Below, piece by piece: positions 39,628 to 50,712 of a DNA stretch of 64,000 bases (within the stretch, counting starts at the first letter, position 1; each line of letters opens with the position of its first letter). Source of the stretch: Cupriavidus malaysiensis (GTDB lineage Bacteria > Pseudomonadota > Gammaproteobacteria > Burkholderiales > Burkholderiaceae); NCBI RefSeq assembly GCF_001854325.1, contig NZ_CP017754.1, positions 806,001-870,000 of the forward strand, read 5' to 3'. Under the pieces are notes generated by a model that did no database searches, was not told the DNA's origin, and worked only from the letters and a program-made list of their open reading frames with translations. The translations under genes and the position numbers were made by a program.

Positions 39628-40239
39628 ATGCCTGACCTGCTGCTCTTCCTGATCACCTCGGTGGCCATCACGGTGGCGCCCGGGCCGGACAATCTCCAGG
39701 TGCTGGCGCGCGGCATGGCGCAGGGCCGGCGCGCCGGCGTGGCGGCCGGGCTGGGCTTCGCCTCCGGGTGTCTGGTCCACACGGTGGTGGCAGCCGTCGG
39801 GCTGGCCGCCGTGCTGCGTTCGTCTCCGCTGGTGTTCGAGGCCATCAAGCTGGCCGGCGCGGCCTACCTGGTCTGGCTCGGCGTCCAGGCCCTGCGCTCG
39901 CGCGGTGCGCTGGCCGGCGGCATGGACAGCGCCGCCGTGCCGCTCGGCAAGGTGTTCCGCCAGAGCGTGCTGGCCAACCTGATGAATCCCAAGGTCACGC
40001 TCTTCTTCCTGGTGTTCCTGCCGCAGTTCGTCAAGGCCGATGCCGCCGACGCCGGCTGGCAGATGCTGCTGCTGGGCGTGGTGTTCATGCTGCAGACGGC
40101 GGTGGTGTTCACCGCCTTCGCGCTGTGCGCCGGCACGCTCGGCGGCTGGCTGCGGCGCCGTCCCGGCGCCGGCCGCTGGCTGGACCGCGTGGCCGGCGCG
40201 ATCTTCCTCGCGCTCGGCATCAGGGTCGCATTGCCCTGA
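39628..40239 (+). CDS. LysE family amino-acid exporter
   Basis: 203 residues from the ATG at 39628. Six-helix LysE/RhtB fold: LLLFLITSVAITVAPGPDNLQVLARGMAQGRRAGVAAGLGFASG contains the family signature APGPDNL, followed by LVWLGVQALRS and NLMNPKVTLFFLVFLPQFV. Exports an amino acid or a homoserine lactone-like compound; substrate not predictable. 91 nt downstream of apt, same strand. Confidence 0.9.
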   Translation: MPDLLLFLITSVAITVAPGPDNLQVLARGMAQGRRAGVAAGLGFASGCLVHTVVAAVGLAAVLRSSPLVFEAIKLAGAAYLVWLGVQALRSRGALAGGMDSAAVPLGKVFRQSVLANLMNPKVTLFFLVFLPQFVKADAADAGWQMLLLGVVFMLQTAVVFTAFALCAGTLGGWLRRRPGAGRWLDRVAGAIFLALGIRVALP

Positions 40240-40450
40240 GGCGGGGCGGCCGCTCCGGCGTGGCGCCGCTGCAACGGTGGTGTGGCGCCGGCCCGGTGCT
40301 GGGGCGGGCAAGGGGCACGGGGATTTTCCGACCGGTCCTATGATGTTGCCCCCACCCGGGGGGACGCGCATAATGCCCCCTTGATAACGACACGATGACC
40401 GGGCCCGCCTGCGCCCGCAGCCGCCTGGCACCGGTCGCAGAAGGGCTCCC

Positions 40451-42127
40451 ATGGGCGTTCTACTTCATCTCCTCTCGGGCGTCGCCCTGCTGGTCTGGGG
40501 AACCAACATCGTCAAGGTCGGCATCCTGCGCGTGTACGGCGCCAACCTGCGCCACGTGCTGTCGGCCAGCATCTCCAACCGCTTCACCGCCTTTCTCGCC
40601 GGCCTGGGCGTTACCGGCCTGGTCCAGAGCAGCAATGCGACCGCGGTCATCGTCAGTTCTTTCGTCGGCCAGGGCCTGATCGCAGTGGCGCCGGCGCTGG
40701 CCATCATGCTGGGCGCCAACGTCGGCACGGCGCTGATGGTGCAGGTGTTCTCGCTCGACCTGTCGTGGCTGTCACCGCTGCTGATCTTCGTCGGCGTGAT
40801 CCTTCACTTGTCGTGGAAGGGCAGCAAGCCGGGCCACGTCGGGCGGGTGCTGATCGGGCTGGGGCTGATCACGCTGGCGCTGGAACTGATCTCGATCGCC
40901 ACCCGTCCCGTGGTGCAGGCGGCCGGCGTCAAGGTGCTGTTCAGCACCCTGACCGGCGACCCTTCGCTGGACATGCTGATCGGCGCGCTGATCACCATCC
41001 TGTGCTACTCGAGCCTGGCGGTGGTGCTGTTCTGCGGTGCGCTGGCCTCGGCCGGGGTGGTGTCGATCCACGTGGCCCTGGCGCTGGTGCTGGGCGCCAA
41101 CCTCGGCTCCGGCATTTCCGCCATGCTGACCACCTCGGGCAACAACCAGCCGGGCAAGCGCGTGGCGCTCGGCAATCTGCTCTCGCGCCTGCTCGGCTGC
41201 CTGGTCGCGCTGCCGCTGCTGACGCAGGCACAGGACCTGCTCGCCCTGCTGGGCGCCGATGCGCAGCGGCAGGTGGTCAGCTTCCACCTGCTGTTCAATA
41301 TCGGGCTGGCCGCGCTGCTGCTGGGCGCCACCGGGCCGCTGGCGCGCCTGTGCGAAGCGGTGCTGCCGGGGCGCAATACGGGAGAAAGCCAGGTCACGCC
41401 GCGCTACCTCGACCAGGCCGCGCTGCCGACGCCGACGCTGGCGCTGGCCAATGCCGCGCGCGAGGTGCTGCGCATCGGCGACCGCATCGAGCAGATGCTC
41501 GACAATATGCTGCGCGTGCTGCGCAACAACGATGCCAAGCTGGCGGCAGCCACCTGCCGCATCGACAACGAGGTCGACGACCTCTACACCGCGATCAAGC
41601 TCTACCTGACCCGCATCAGCCTGGAGGCCCTCGACGAGCGCGACGGCCAGCGCTGGACCGAGATCATCTCGCTGACCATCAACCTGGAGCATGCCGGCGA
41701 CATCATCGAGCGCCTGCTGCTGGATGCGCGCGACAAGAAGATCGCGCACAACCTGGCCTTCTCCGCGGCCGGCATGCAGGAGATCGCCGAGATGCACGCG
41801 CGCCTGGTGGCCAACTTGCGGCTGGGCCTGTCGGTCTTCCTCAACGGCGACCTGAAGAGCGCGCAGCAACTGATGGCGGAGAAGGCCAACTTCCGCGAGC
41901 TGGAATTCAAGTTCGCGCGTTCCCACCTGCACCGCGTGGCCGAGCAGACCGCCGAGAGCATCGAGACCAGTTCGCTGCATCTCGACGTGATCAGCGACCT
42001 GAAGCGCCTGAATTCGCTGTTCTGCGCGACCGCCTACCCGGTGCTGGAGCAGGCCGGGGTGCTGAATCGCAGCCGCCTGAAGGAAGGCGACGCGCCGCCC
42101 GCGGCACCGGTACCGCAGGCGCACTGA
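40451..42127 (+). CDS. Na/Pi cotransporter family protein with PhoU-like domain
   Basis: 558 residues. Two Na/Pi repeats: LVQSSNATAVIVSSFVGQGL with APALAIMLGANVGTALMVQ (residues about 55-100), and LALVLGANLGSGISAMLTTSGNNQPG (about 210-240). About nine membrane helices to residue 320, then a cytoplasmic helical PhoU-like domain (NAAREVLRIGDRIEQMLDNMLRVL to the end). Probably a sodium-dependent phosphate transporter (YjbB/NptA type), in or out. Confidence 0.9.
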   Translation: MGVLLHLLSGVALLVWGTNIVKVGILRVYGANLRHVLSASISNRFTAFLAGLGVTGLVQSSNATAVIVSSFVGQGLIAVAPALAIMLGANVGTALMVQVFSLDLSWLSPLLIFVGVILHLSWKGSKPGHVGRVLIGLGLITLALELISIATRPVVQAAGVKVLFSTLTGDPSLDMLIGALITILCYSSLAVVLFCGALASAGVVSIHVALALVLGANLGSGISAMLTTSGNNQPGKRVALGNLLSRLLGCLVALPLLTQAQDLLALLGADAQRQVVSFHLLFNIGLAALLLGATGPLARLCEAVLPGRNTGESQVTPRYLDQAALPTPTLALANAAREVLRIGDRIEQMLDNMLRVLRNNDAKLAAATCRIDNEVDDLYTAIKLYLTRISLEALDERDGQRWTEIISLTINLEHAGDIIERLLLDARDKKIAHNLAFSAAGMQEIAEMHARLVANLRLGLSVFLNGDLKSAQQLMAEKANFRELEFKFARSHLHRVAEQTAESIETSSLHLDVISDLKRLNSLFCATAYPVLEQAGVLNRSRLKEGDAPPAAPVPQAH

Positions 42128-42154
42128 ACGCAGCACGCCGCCGCCGGCGCAAGC

Positions 42155-42652
42155 CTACAGCTTGTAGCCGAGCGCGCGCAGCAGGCCCCGCCGTTCGGCA
42201 ATGTCCGCCTCGGTCTCGAGGCCGAGCGGACCGGCGCCGTCCACCACGCCGAGCACCGCGCGTCCCTGCGCCGTCTGCGCCACGATGACCTGCACCGGGT
42301 TGGCCGTGGCGCAGTAGATGCGGCATAGCTCGGGCACCGCCCGCACGGCCGCCAGCACATTGACGGGAAACAGCCCGTCGCCCAGGAAGAGGAAGAAGCT
42401 GTGGCCGGCGCCGACCGCCAGGGCGTTCTCGCAGGCCAGGTCGACCAGCGCTTCCTCGGTGCCGGACCAGCGCACCAGGCGCTTGCCGGAGGCCTCGCAG
42501 AAGGCCAGCCCGAAGCGTGCGCCGGGCACGGTGCCCGCCACGGCCTCGTGGATGTCTTCCACGGTCTTGATGAAGTGGGATTGGCCGAAGATGAAGTTGG
42601 CCGCCTCGGGTTTGGCGACCTGGACCAGGCTCAGGCTGACGGCGGCATCCAT
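42155..42652 (-). CDS. Adenosine-specific kinase family protein (DUF355)
   Basis: 165 residues from the ATG at 42652. Matches the DUF355/adenosine-specific kinase family first described from the archaeon Pyrobaculum: NFIFGQSHFIKTVEDIHEAVAGTVPGARFGLAFCEASG, VRWSGTEEALVDLACENA, AGHSFFLFLGDGLFPVNVLAAVRAVPELCRIYCATANPVQVIVAQT, GRAVLGVVDG. Biological role in bacteria is unclear. Flanked by convergent Na/Pi transporter and by uvrA downstream on the same strand. Confidence 0.87.
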   Translation of the reverse strand: MDAAVSLSLVQVAKPEAANFIFGQSHFIKTVEDIHEAVAGTVPGARFGLAFCEASGKRLVRWSGTEEALVDLACENALAVGAGHSFFLFLGDGLFPVNVLAAVRAVPELCRIYCATANPVQVIVAQTAQGRAVLGVVDGAGPLGLETEADIAERRGLLRALGYKL

Positions 42653-42754
42653 GACGGGACTCCTGCTCGGGCGGCGCCGTGGGGCGCCGCTGCAGTCCAT
42701 GGTAGGTGCCGCCGGCGCGAATGCAAGCGCCATGGCAAGCGCGGCGGCGAACGC

Positions 42755-45619
<2,865 letters not shown>

Positions 45620-46040
45620 ACGCCGAGTTCTCACGCATTCAGGCCCGTCCCCGCCAGGCCGCTTCCTTAATGTGCATCATGCGCCATTTCCAGTGCCGCC
45701 GGGCAGGCCGGGAGGCGGGGCGGGCCAGCAAGAGGCGAAGCGGGAAAAGTGTGCCCAGGCACGCCTGTTTTCAAGGCAGGGCCGGGGATGTGGCCCGCGA
45801 AGCGCGAAGGGGCAAACCTGTTAATATACCGAACTTCGGTTTCCCGGGTTGTCAGCCTGTCCAGGCGCGCCGGATGCCGCCACGAGCGGCAGGCTGCTGC
45901 GGCGATCGGTCGCAGGCCGTGCCCGCCGCGAAGCCGGCAACTTCCCGCCGCCGGCGCGATCGAATCTGCCGGCGCCGGTTGGCCGCCGGGCCGGAGTGCG
46001 CAGCTGCCGACCTGTCCGAACCTTTCCCCCAACGACCGCG
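45620..46040. other. Intergenic region between divergent uvrA and MFS genes
   Basis: 421 nt. The only AT-rich patch is around 45820-45845 (GTTAATATACCG), a plausible promoter for the rightward MFS gene. In-frame ATG/GTG codons upstream of 46041 exist, but their translation is Arg/Pro-rich and non-conserved. No operator recognised. Confidence 0.4.
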
Positions 46041-47288
46041 ATGCCGTCGATCCCGTCTTCTTCCCAAGGTGCCGCCACGGACGCCCAGGCCGGCGCCGCG
46101 CGCGAGCGCATGACCCGCGCCGAACTGCGTGCCAGCCTGTCGCTGGCCAGCATCTTCGCCCTGCGCATGCTGGGCCTGTTCCTGATCCTGCCGGTGTTCG
46201 CCGAATACGCGCGCGGCCTGCCCGACGGCCACGACGCCCAGCGCGTCGGCCTGGCGATGGGCATTTATGGCCTGATGCAGGCCTTCCTGCACATTCCGCT
46301 CGGCTGGCTGTCCGATCGCATCGGCCGCAAGCCGGTGATGGTCGGCGGCCTGCTGCTGTTCATCGCCGGCGGCGCGGTGGCCGCCTTCTCGGATACGCTG
46401 ACCGGCATCATCATCGGCCGCGCGCTGCAAGGCATGGGCGCGATCTCGGCGGCCATCACCGCCTGCATTGCCGACCTCACGCGCGAGCGGCACCGCACCA
46501 AGGCCATGGCCATGGTCGGCGGCAGCATCGGCTTGACCTTTGCCCTGTCGCTGGTGATCGCCTCGCCGCTGCTGCACTCGATCGGCATGCACGGCATCTT
46601 CGCGCTGATGTCGGTGCTGGGCGTGGTGGCGATCGGCGTCACCCTGTTCGTGGTGCCGAGCCCGCCGCCGCCGCATCCGGTGCGCCTGCCGTTCCGCAGC
46701 GTGCTGCTCAATGCCGACCTGGCGCGCCTCAACGTCGGCGTGCTGGCCCTGCACGCGAGCCAGGTGGCGATGTTCATGGTGGTGCCGGCCATGCTGACCG
46801 AGGCGGGCATGCCGCTGGACCAGCACTGGAAGGTCTACCTGCCGGTGGTGCTGGTGTCCTTCCTGTTGATGCTGGCTCCGATGATGGCGGCCGAACGCTA
46901 TGGCAAGGTACGTCCCGTGCTGCTCAGCTCGGTGGCGCTGATGACGGTGGTGCAGCTGCTGTTCGCGGGCGTGCACGGTTTCTGGAGCATCGTCGGCGTC
47001 CTGCTGCTGTTCTTCGTCGCCTTCAACGTGCTGGAAGCCATGCAGCCCTCGCTGGTGTCGCGCTACGCGGCGGCCTCGCGCGGCGCGGCGCTGGGCGTGT
47101 ACAACACGACGCAGGCGCTTGGCCTGTTCCTGGGCGGCGCCGTGGGCGGCTGGATCCTCAAGCACGAGGGACATGGCGCCGTGTTCTATGCCTGCGCGGC
47201 CGTGCTGGTGCTCTGGCTTATAATCGCCTGGAGCATGAAGCCGCCGCCGGCCCGGGGTCAGGGCGGCACGCCGGCACCGGCGCACTAG
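46041..47288 (+). CDS. MFS transporter (YajR-like drug/metabolite efflux type)
   Basis: 415 residues from the ATG at 46041 (MPSIPSSSQG). Twelve predicted helices. The loop 2-3 signature is GWLSDRIGRKPVMVGGLLLF; the motif in helix 4-5 is GRALQGMGAISAAITACIADLTRERHRTKAMAMVGGSIGLTFALSLVIA. In betaproteobacteria an MFS gene lies between uvrA and ssb, as here. Substrate unknown. Confidence 0.9.
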   Translation: MPSIPSSSQGAATDAQAGAARERMTRAELRASLSLASIFALRMLGLFLILPVFAEYARGLPDGHDAQRVGLAMGIYGLMQAFLHIPLGWLSDRIGRKPVMVGGLLLFIAGGAVAAFSDTLTGIIIGRALQGMGAISAAITACIADLTRERHRTKAMAMVGGSIGLTFALSLVIASPLLHSIGMHGIFALMSVLGVVAIGVTLFVVPSPPPPHPVRLPFRSVLLNADLARLNVGVLALHASQVAMFMVVPAMLTEAGMPLDQHWKVYLPVVLVSFLLMLAPMMAAERYGKVRPVLLSSVALMTVVQLLFAGVHGFWSIVGVLLLFFVAFNVLEAMQPSLVSRYAAASRGAALGVYNTTQALGLFLGGAVGGWILKHEGHGAVFYACAAVLVLWLIIAWSMKPPPARGQGGTPAPAH

Positions 47289-47577
47289 CCGGAGCACTGA
47301 GCGGCCCGGCCGGCCGCGCCGGCGCATCGATCACATCGAATCGCGTCGTTTTGCAACGTTTCCGGCCAGCCGCAGGCTTTAGCATGACCGCGCGCCCGAC
47401 TTCCTGGCCGGGTGCGCGTTGTTCGTTTACGTGGCCGCCGATGCGCGTCCGGATGCCGTTGCGCCAGCTGGCGCGCAGCGGCGGCCGCGATGCCGCCACG
47501 GCGCCTCGCAGCAATCGTCAGGGTATTGCCACGCCACTTGTCTGGACTCGCAGGGCGTGGTCTTCGGAGATCATCAT

Positions 47578-48129
47578 ATGGCATCGGTCAACAAAGTCAT
47601 TCTCGTCGGCAACCTGGGCGCGGACCCGGAAACCCGCTACATGCCCAGCGGCGACGCCGTGACCAACATCCGCCTGGCTACCACCGACCGCTATCGCGAC
47701 AAGGCCAGCGGCGACATGAAGGAGCTGACCGAATGGCACCGCGTGGCCTTCTTCGGCAAGCTCGCCGAGATCGCCGGCCAGTACCTGCGCAAGGGCTCCC
47801 AGGTCTACATCGAAGGGCGCATCCGCACCCGCAAGTGGCAGGACCAGTCCGGCCAGGACAAGTACAGCACCGAGATCGTCGCCGACCAGATGCAGATGCT
47901 GGGGGCGCGCCAGGGTATGGGTGGCGGCGGTGACGACATGGGCGGCGGTGGCGGTGGTGGTGGCTACGGCGGCGGCCGCGAGGCCTCGGGCGGTGGCTAC
48001 GGCGGTGGCCGCGGCCAGGGCGGCGGTCAGGGCGGCGGTCAGGGCGGTGGCCAGCAGGGCGGCGCACGGCGCCAGCAGCAGGCACCGTCGAACGGCTTCG
48101 AGGACATGGACGACGATATCCCGTTCTGA
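47578..48129 (+). CDS. ssb: Single-stranded DNA-binding protein
   Basis: 183 residues from the ATG at 47578. OB-fold domain to about residue 112: [76 protein letters not shown]. Then a Gly/Gln-rich linker with GGGQ repeats and the acidic C-terminal tip DMDDDIPF that binds partner proteins. Coats ssDNA in replication, repair and recombination. Followed by an intrinsic terminator. Confidence 0.97.
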   Translation: MASVNKVILVGNLGADPETRYMPSGDAVTNIRLATTDRYRDKASGDMKELTEWHRVAFFGKLAEIAGQYLRKGSQVYIEGRIRTRKWQDQSGQDKYSTEIVADQMQMLGARQGMGGGGDDMGGGGGGGGYGGGREASGGGYGGGRGQGGGQGGGQGGGQQGGARRQQQAPSNGFEDMDDDIPF

Positions 48130-48158
48130 GATTCCGTCACGGAAAGCTGTCAACATCT

Positions 48159-48182
48159 ACCCCGCCTCGTGCGGGGTTTTTG
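48159..48182 (+). terminator. Intrinsic terminator after ssb
   Basis: 7-bp stem (48159-48165 with 48171-48177, ACCCCGC/GCGGGGT), 5-nt loop, followed by a run of T (48177-48181). Confidence 0.88.
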
Positions 48183-48301
48183 TTTCATCTCAGGCGACCA
48201 CGAGGCCGTCAACAGATGTTCGCCACACGAAGGAAGGCACCAGATACGCCGGAAGCGATCGCGGCGCGTCTGTCGCAGGTTCCCGATATCCGAGCGGCAC
48301 C

Positions 48302-49225
48302 TTAGGCGTCTGGCGATAACACGCCCAGGATCGCAACTGCGACGAGCACCGCGATCGACGTCGCCATCTCCCACTGCAGGCTTCTGCGCAGGGCCCGGCT
48401 GGCTCCCACTGCGTTGCCGATCCGGATCTCGGCAGCCAGCCTGGGAGTCAGCCGATACCTGTTCAACGCCGCCATGACGAGCATGGTCCCGAACAGTGCG
48501 AGCTTGATCAGCAGCAACATGCCGTAAGACGTGCGCATTGCGGATGCCGAGGGCAACCCGGCGATGAGCCAATAGTTTGCGGTACCGGTTACGACCAGCG
48601 TTGCCACGATGACACTCCCTGGCCGCGCGAAACCATGCGCAGTCCGCGCCAGAAGACTCAGCAGGGTCGCATCACGTTGCGTCGCCTTGCCAAGCAGAAC
48701 GAAGGCGGCGAGCGCGCCGACCCATGCCCCGGCCGCGAGCAGATGCGCGATATCGGCGAGCAGGTGGATGACGCGGCGATCCCCGTCGTCCATGGCGCCG
48801 TGCCCCGCCCAGGCCAGCGAGGACAGCGCCACCGCCCCCGTCAGTGCCAGCAGGCGGATCTGAGCGGAGGGTCGCCTTGCCAAGGCGAGCGTGATGAGGA
48901 GGCTGGCGAGCAGCCCGATCTGTCGACCGGACCATGCGGTACCGAAGCCGGTTCCGGTCACCATCATCTCGAAGACGTGGACGCTCAGATCCGAGTATGC
49001 CGAGGCTCCGGTCATGGCTTTTGCCATCACAAGCATCTCGATTCCAGACAGCATGATGCCCGCCGCGCTGGCCGCGGCGGTCCACTTGATGTACTGGCGC
49101 GCGAGCGGGGAGATCCGTTCGGCGCCTTGCAACGCATAGCAGGCAAACATGGGCAGGCCGAACACGAGCATCAGATCCAGATACAGTGCGAATCGCACCA
49201 GTACATTCATCCAGTCGACCTGCAT
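48302..49225 (-). CDS. copD: Copper resistance protein CopD
   Basis: Inner-membrane protein, thought to take up copper delivered by CopC. 307 residues, about eight hydrophobic segments: VRFALYLDLMLVFGLPMFACYAL, LLASLLITLALA, HLLADIAHLLAAGAWVGALAAFVLLG (histidines in helices) and LLLIKLALFGTMLVMAALNRYRL. Its ATG at 49225 lies 4 nt after the copC stop, with AGGTGA upstream. Last gene of copABCD. Codon use is less GC-rich than that of flanking chromosomal genes. Confidence 0.9.
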   Translation of the reverse strand: MQVDWMNVLVRFALYLDLMLVFGLPMFACYALQGAERISPLARQYIKWTAAASAAGIMLSGIEMLVMAKAMTGASAYSDLSVHVFEMMVTGTGFGTAWSGRQIGLLASLLITLALARRPSAQIRLLALTGAVALSSLAWAGHGAMDDGDRRVIHLLADIAHLLAAGAWVGALAAFVLLGKATQRDATLLSLLARTAHGFARPGSVIVATLVVTGTANYWLIAGLPSASAMRTSYGMLLLIKLALFGTMLVMAALNRYRLTPRLAAEIRIGNAVGASRALRRSLQWEMATSIAVLVAVAILGVLSPDA

Positions 49226-49229
49226 GCGC

Positions 49230-49616
49230 TCAGTTCACCTTGAAGTTGATGGCACCCGTGATCGAGTGTGTATCCGAGGACACGGCACGCCACTCCACAC
49301 GGTAGGTGCCCGGCACCAATGGGCTCTTCGGCGTAATGAGCATGGTCTTCGGATCGTCGCCCCCGGAGACCGAGCTGGTCACCTTCATGGCGGCGTGATC
49401 GCTCATTCCCGGCATGCCGGTCATGACCAGATTGGCGCCGGAGAATTGCTTGACCAGGTTCTCGGAGAAGTGCAGTTCGATCCTTTGGGGGGCGGCGCCT
49501 TCCGCCCCTTCGGCGGGCGATGAACTGACCAGCCTGGGATGTGCCAGCGCAGCGGTGCTGGCAAGGATGGCGGCGGCCGCCAGCAGCGGCCTAGCCGCGG
49601 AGATCATGGATGTCAT
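49230..49616 (-). CDS. copC: Copper resistance protein CopC (periplasmic copper-binding)
   Basis: 128 residues from the ATG at 49616. Signal peptide ending AALA, so mature protein begins HPRLVSSSPAEGAEG, with the N-terminal histidine that binds Cu(II). The beta-barrel includes a Met-rich loop (VMTGMPGMSDHAAM), a Cu(I) site in CopC homologues, and ends WRAVSSDTHSITGAINFKVN with the conserved Asp-x-His. 31 nt after copB, 4 nt before copD. Confidence 0.93.
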   Translation of the reverse strand: MTSMISAARPLLAAAAILASTAALAHPRLVSSSPAEGAEGAAPQRIELHFSENLVKQFSGANLVMTGMPGMSDHAAMKVTSSVSGGDDPKTMLITPKSPLVPGTYRVEWRAVSSDTHSITGAINFKVN

Positions 49617-49647
49617 GGACTTTCCTTCGATGGTGATGATGCGGGAA

Positions 49648-50712
49648 TCAGAACCAGAGCCGTACACCGGCAACAAACCGCGTTTCTCCACTGCGGCCGC
49701 CAGAGGCCCGGACCAGGTCCGCCGTGTTGCCGAACGTCTGGTACCGTTCGACGCCGATGTACGGGGCGAACTGCCGGCTGATTTCATAACGCAATCGAAT
49801 CCCGATGGTGCCGTTTGAAAGGCCGCTGCCGACGCCCACGGCAGGATCGCTCTTGCCGTACAGATTGGCCTCGAGGCGCGGCTGCAGGATCAACCGCTGG
49901 GTGATCAGCAGTTCGTATTCGGCGGACAGCCGCAGTGCAGTGCGGCCTTCGGTGCCGACGTATCCCGTTGCGTCCACCTCGAACCAGTAGGGAGCCAGTC
50001 CCTGCACACCGAATGCGAGCCAGTTGCGGCCTGGGCGTCCATAGCCGGCATCGTTGCGGAAACCCAGTTGCGTGTCCCAGTACGTTGCCACCGCGTGGCC
50101 CCACAGGAGTTCCGTGCGTGCGTCATGGACCTTTCCGCGCTCAGCCTCGCCTTCCGCCTTGATCACGAACTTGTTGTAGGTGCTTCCGAACCAGGCTTGC
50201 GCCTCGTACGATGCAGCATTGCTGTCGGCTCCGCGCGTCCATTCGAGTCGATCGACAAGCACCGACGCGAACAGGTGTTCGTCTGCCATATGAAGCTGGC
50301 GATGGTCACCGAGCGCGTATTTTCCGACACCGAGTTGGTATCCACCTGAATAGGCATGTGGATCACGAGCATCGGCGGGGGCGCTGCCACCCTGCATCTG
50401 CATGTCGCCATGGTCCATGGTCGTCGTCGGCGGTGACGCACCGTCCATGGTCTGGATCGGCTCTCCGTCCATGCCCTGCATCTCGCCGCCATCCATCGTT
50501 GGCATGGTGTCGCCATCCATGCCTTGCAGCGGCGCTGCGGACGCACCCTCGGCCCCGGGCGCTGAGGGGGCGGCACCCGCAGCCTGTGGCGCGGCATGGT
50601 CGCCATGGGAATGTTGCGCCCATGCCGGCATCGTGGTTGTGCCGGCGACCAGCACGGCAAGCAGTGTCGCTTTCGGATGGCGCATGCGATAAGCCTTCGG
50701 GAACTGAAGCAT
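49648..50712 (-). CDS. copB: Copper resistance outer-membrane protein CopB
   Basis: 354 residues from the ATG at 50712, overlapping the copA stop; an internal ATG at 50685 gives a more usual signal peptide (KATLLAVLVAGTTTMPAWAQ). After the signal is a Met/His-rich segment with repeated GMDG/TMDG units (about residues 68-120), which would bind Cu(I). The C-terminal part is a CopB/PcoB beta-barrel: WTRGADSNAASYEAQAWFGSTYNKFVIKAEGE, LLWGHAVATYWDTQLGFR, ending FVAGVRLWF with the outer-membrane terminal aromatic. Confidence 0.92.
   Translation of the reverse strand: MLQFPKAYRMRHPKATLLAVLVAGTTTMPAWAQHSHGDHAAPQAAGAAPSAPGAEGASAAPLQGMDGDTMPTMDGGEMQGMDGEPIQTMDGASPPTTTMDHGDMQMQGGSAPADARDPHAYSGGYQLGVGKYALGDHRQLHMADEHLFASVLVDRLEWTRGADSNAASYEAQAWFGSTYNKFVIKAEGEAERGKVHDARTELLWGHAVATYWDTQLGFRNDAGYGRPGRNWLAFGVQGLAPYWFEVDATGYVGTEGRTALRLSAEYELLITQRLILQPRLEANLYGKSDPAVGVGSGLSNGTIGIRLRYEISRQFAPYIGVERYQTFGNTADLVRASGGRSGETRFVAGVRLWF

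Noticed and set aside
45620..47577. LexA (SOS) box near uvrA or ssb
   Set aside because: CTG...CAG pairs found (for example in the 45.76-kb patch and near 47.55 kb) have 9-nt or 6-nt spacing rather than the needed 10, and lack the AT-rich centre.
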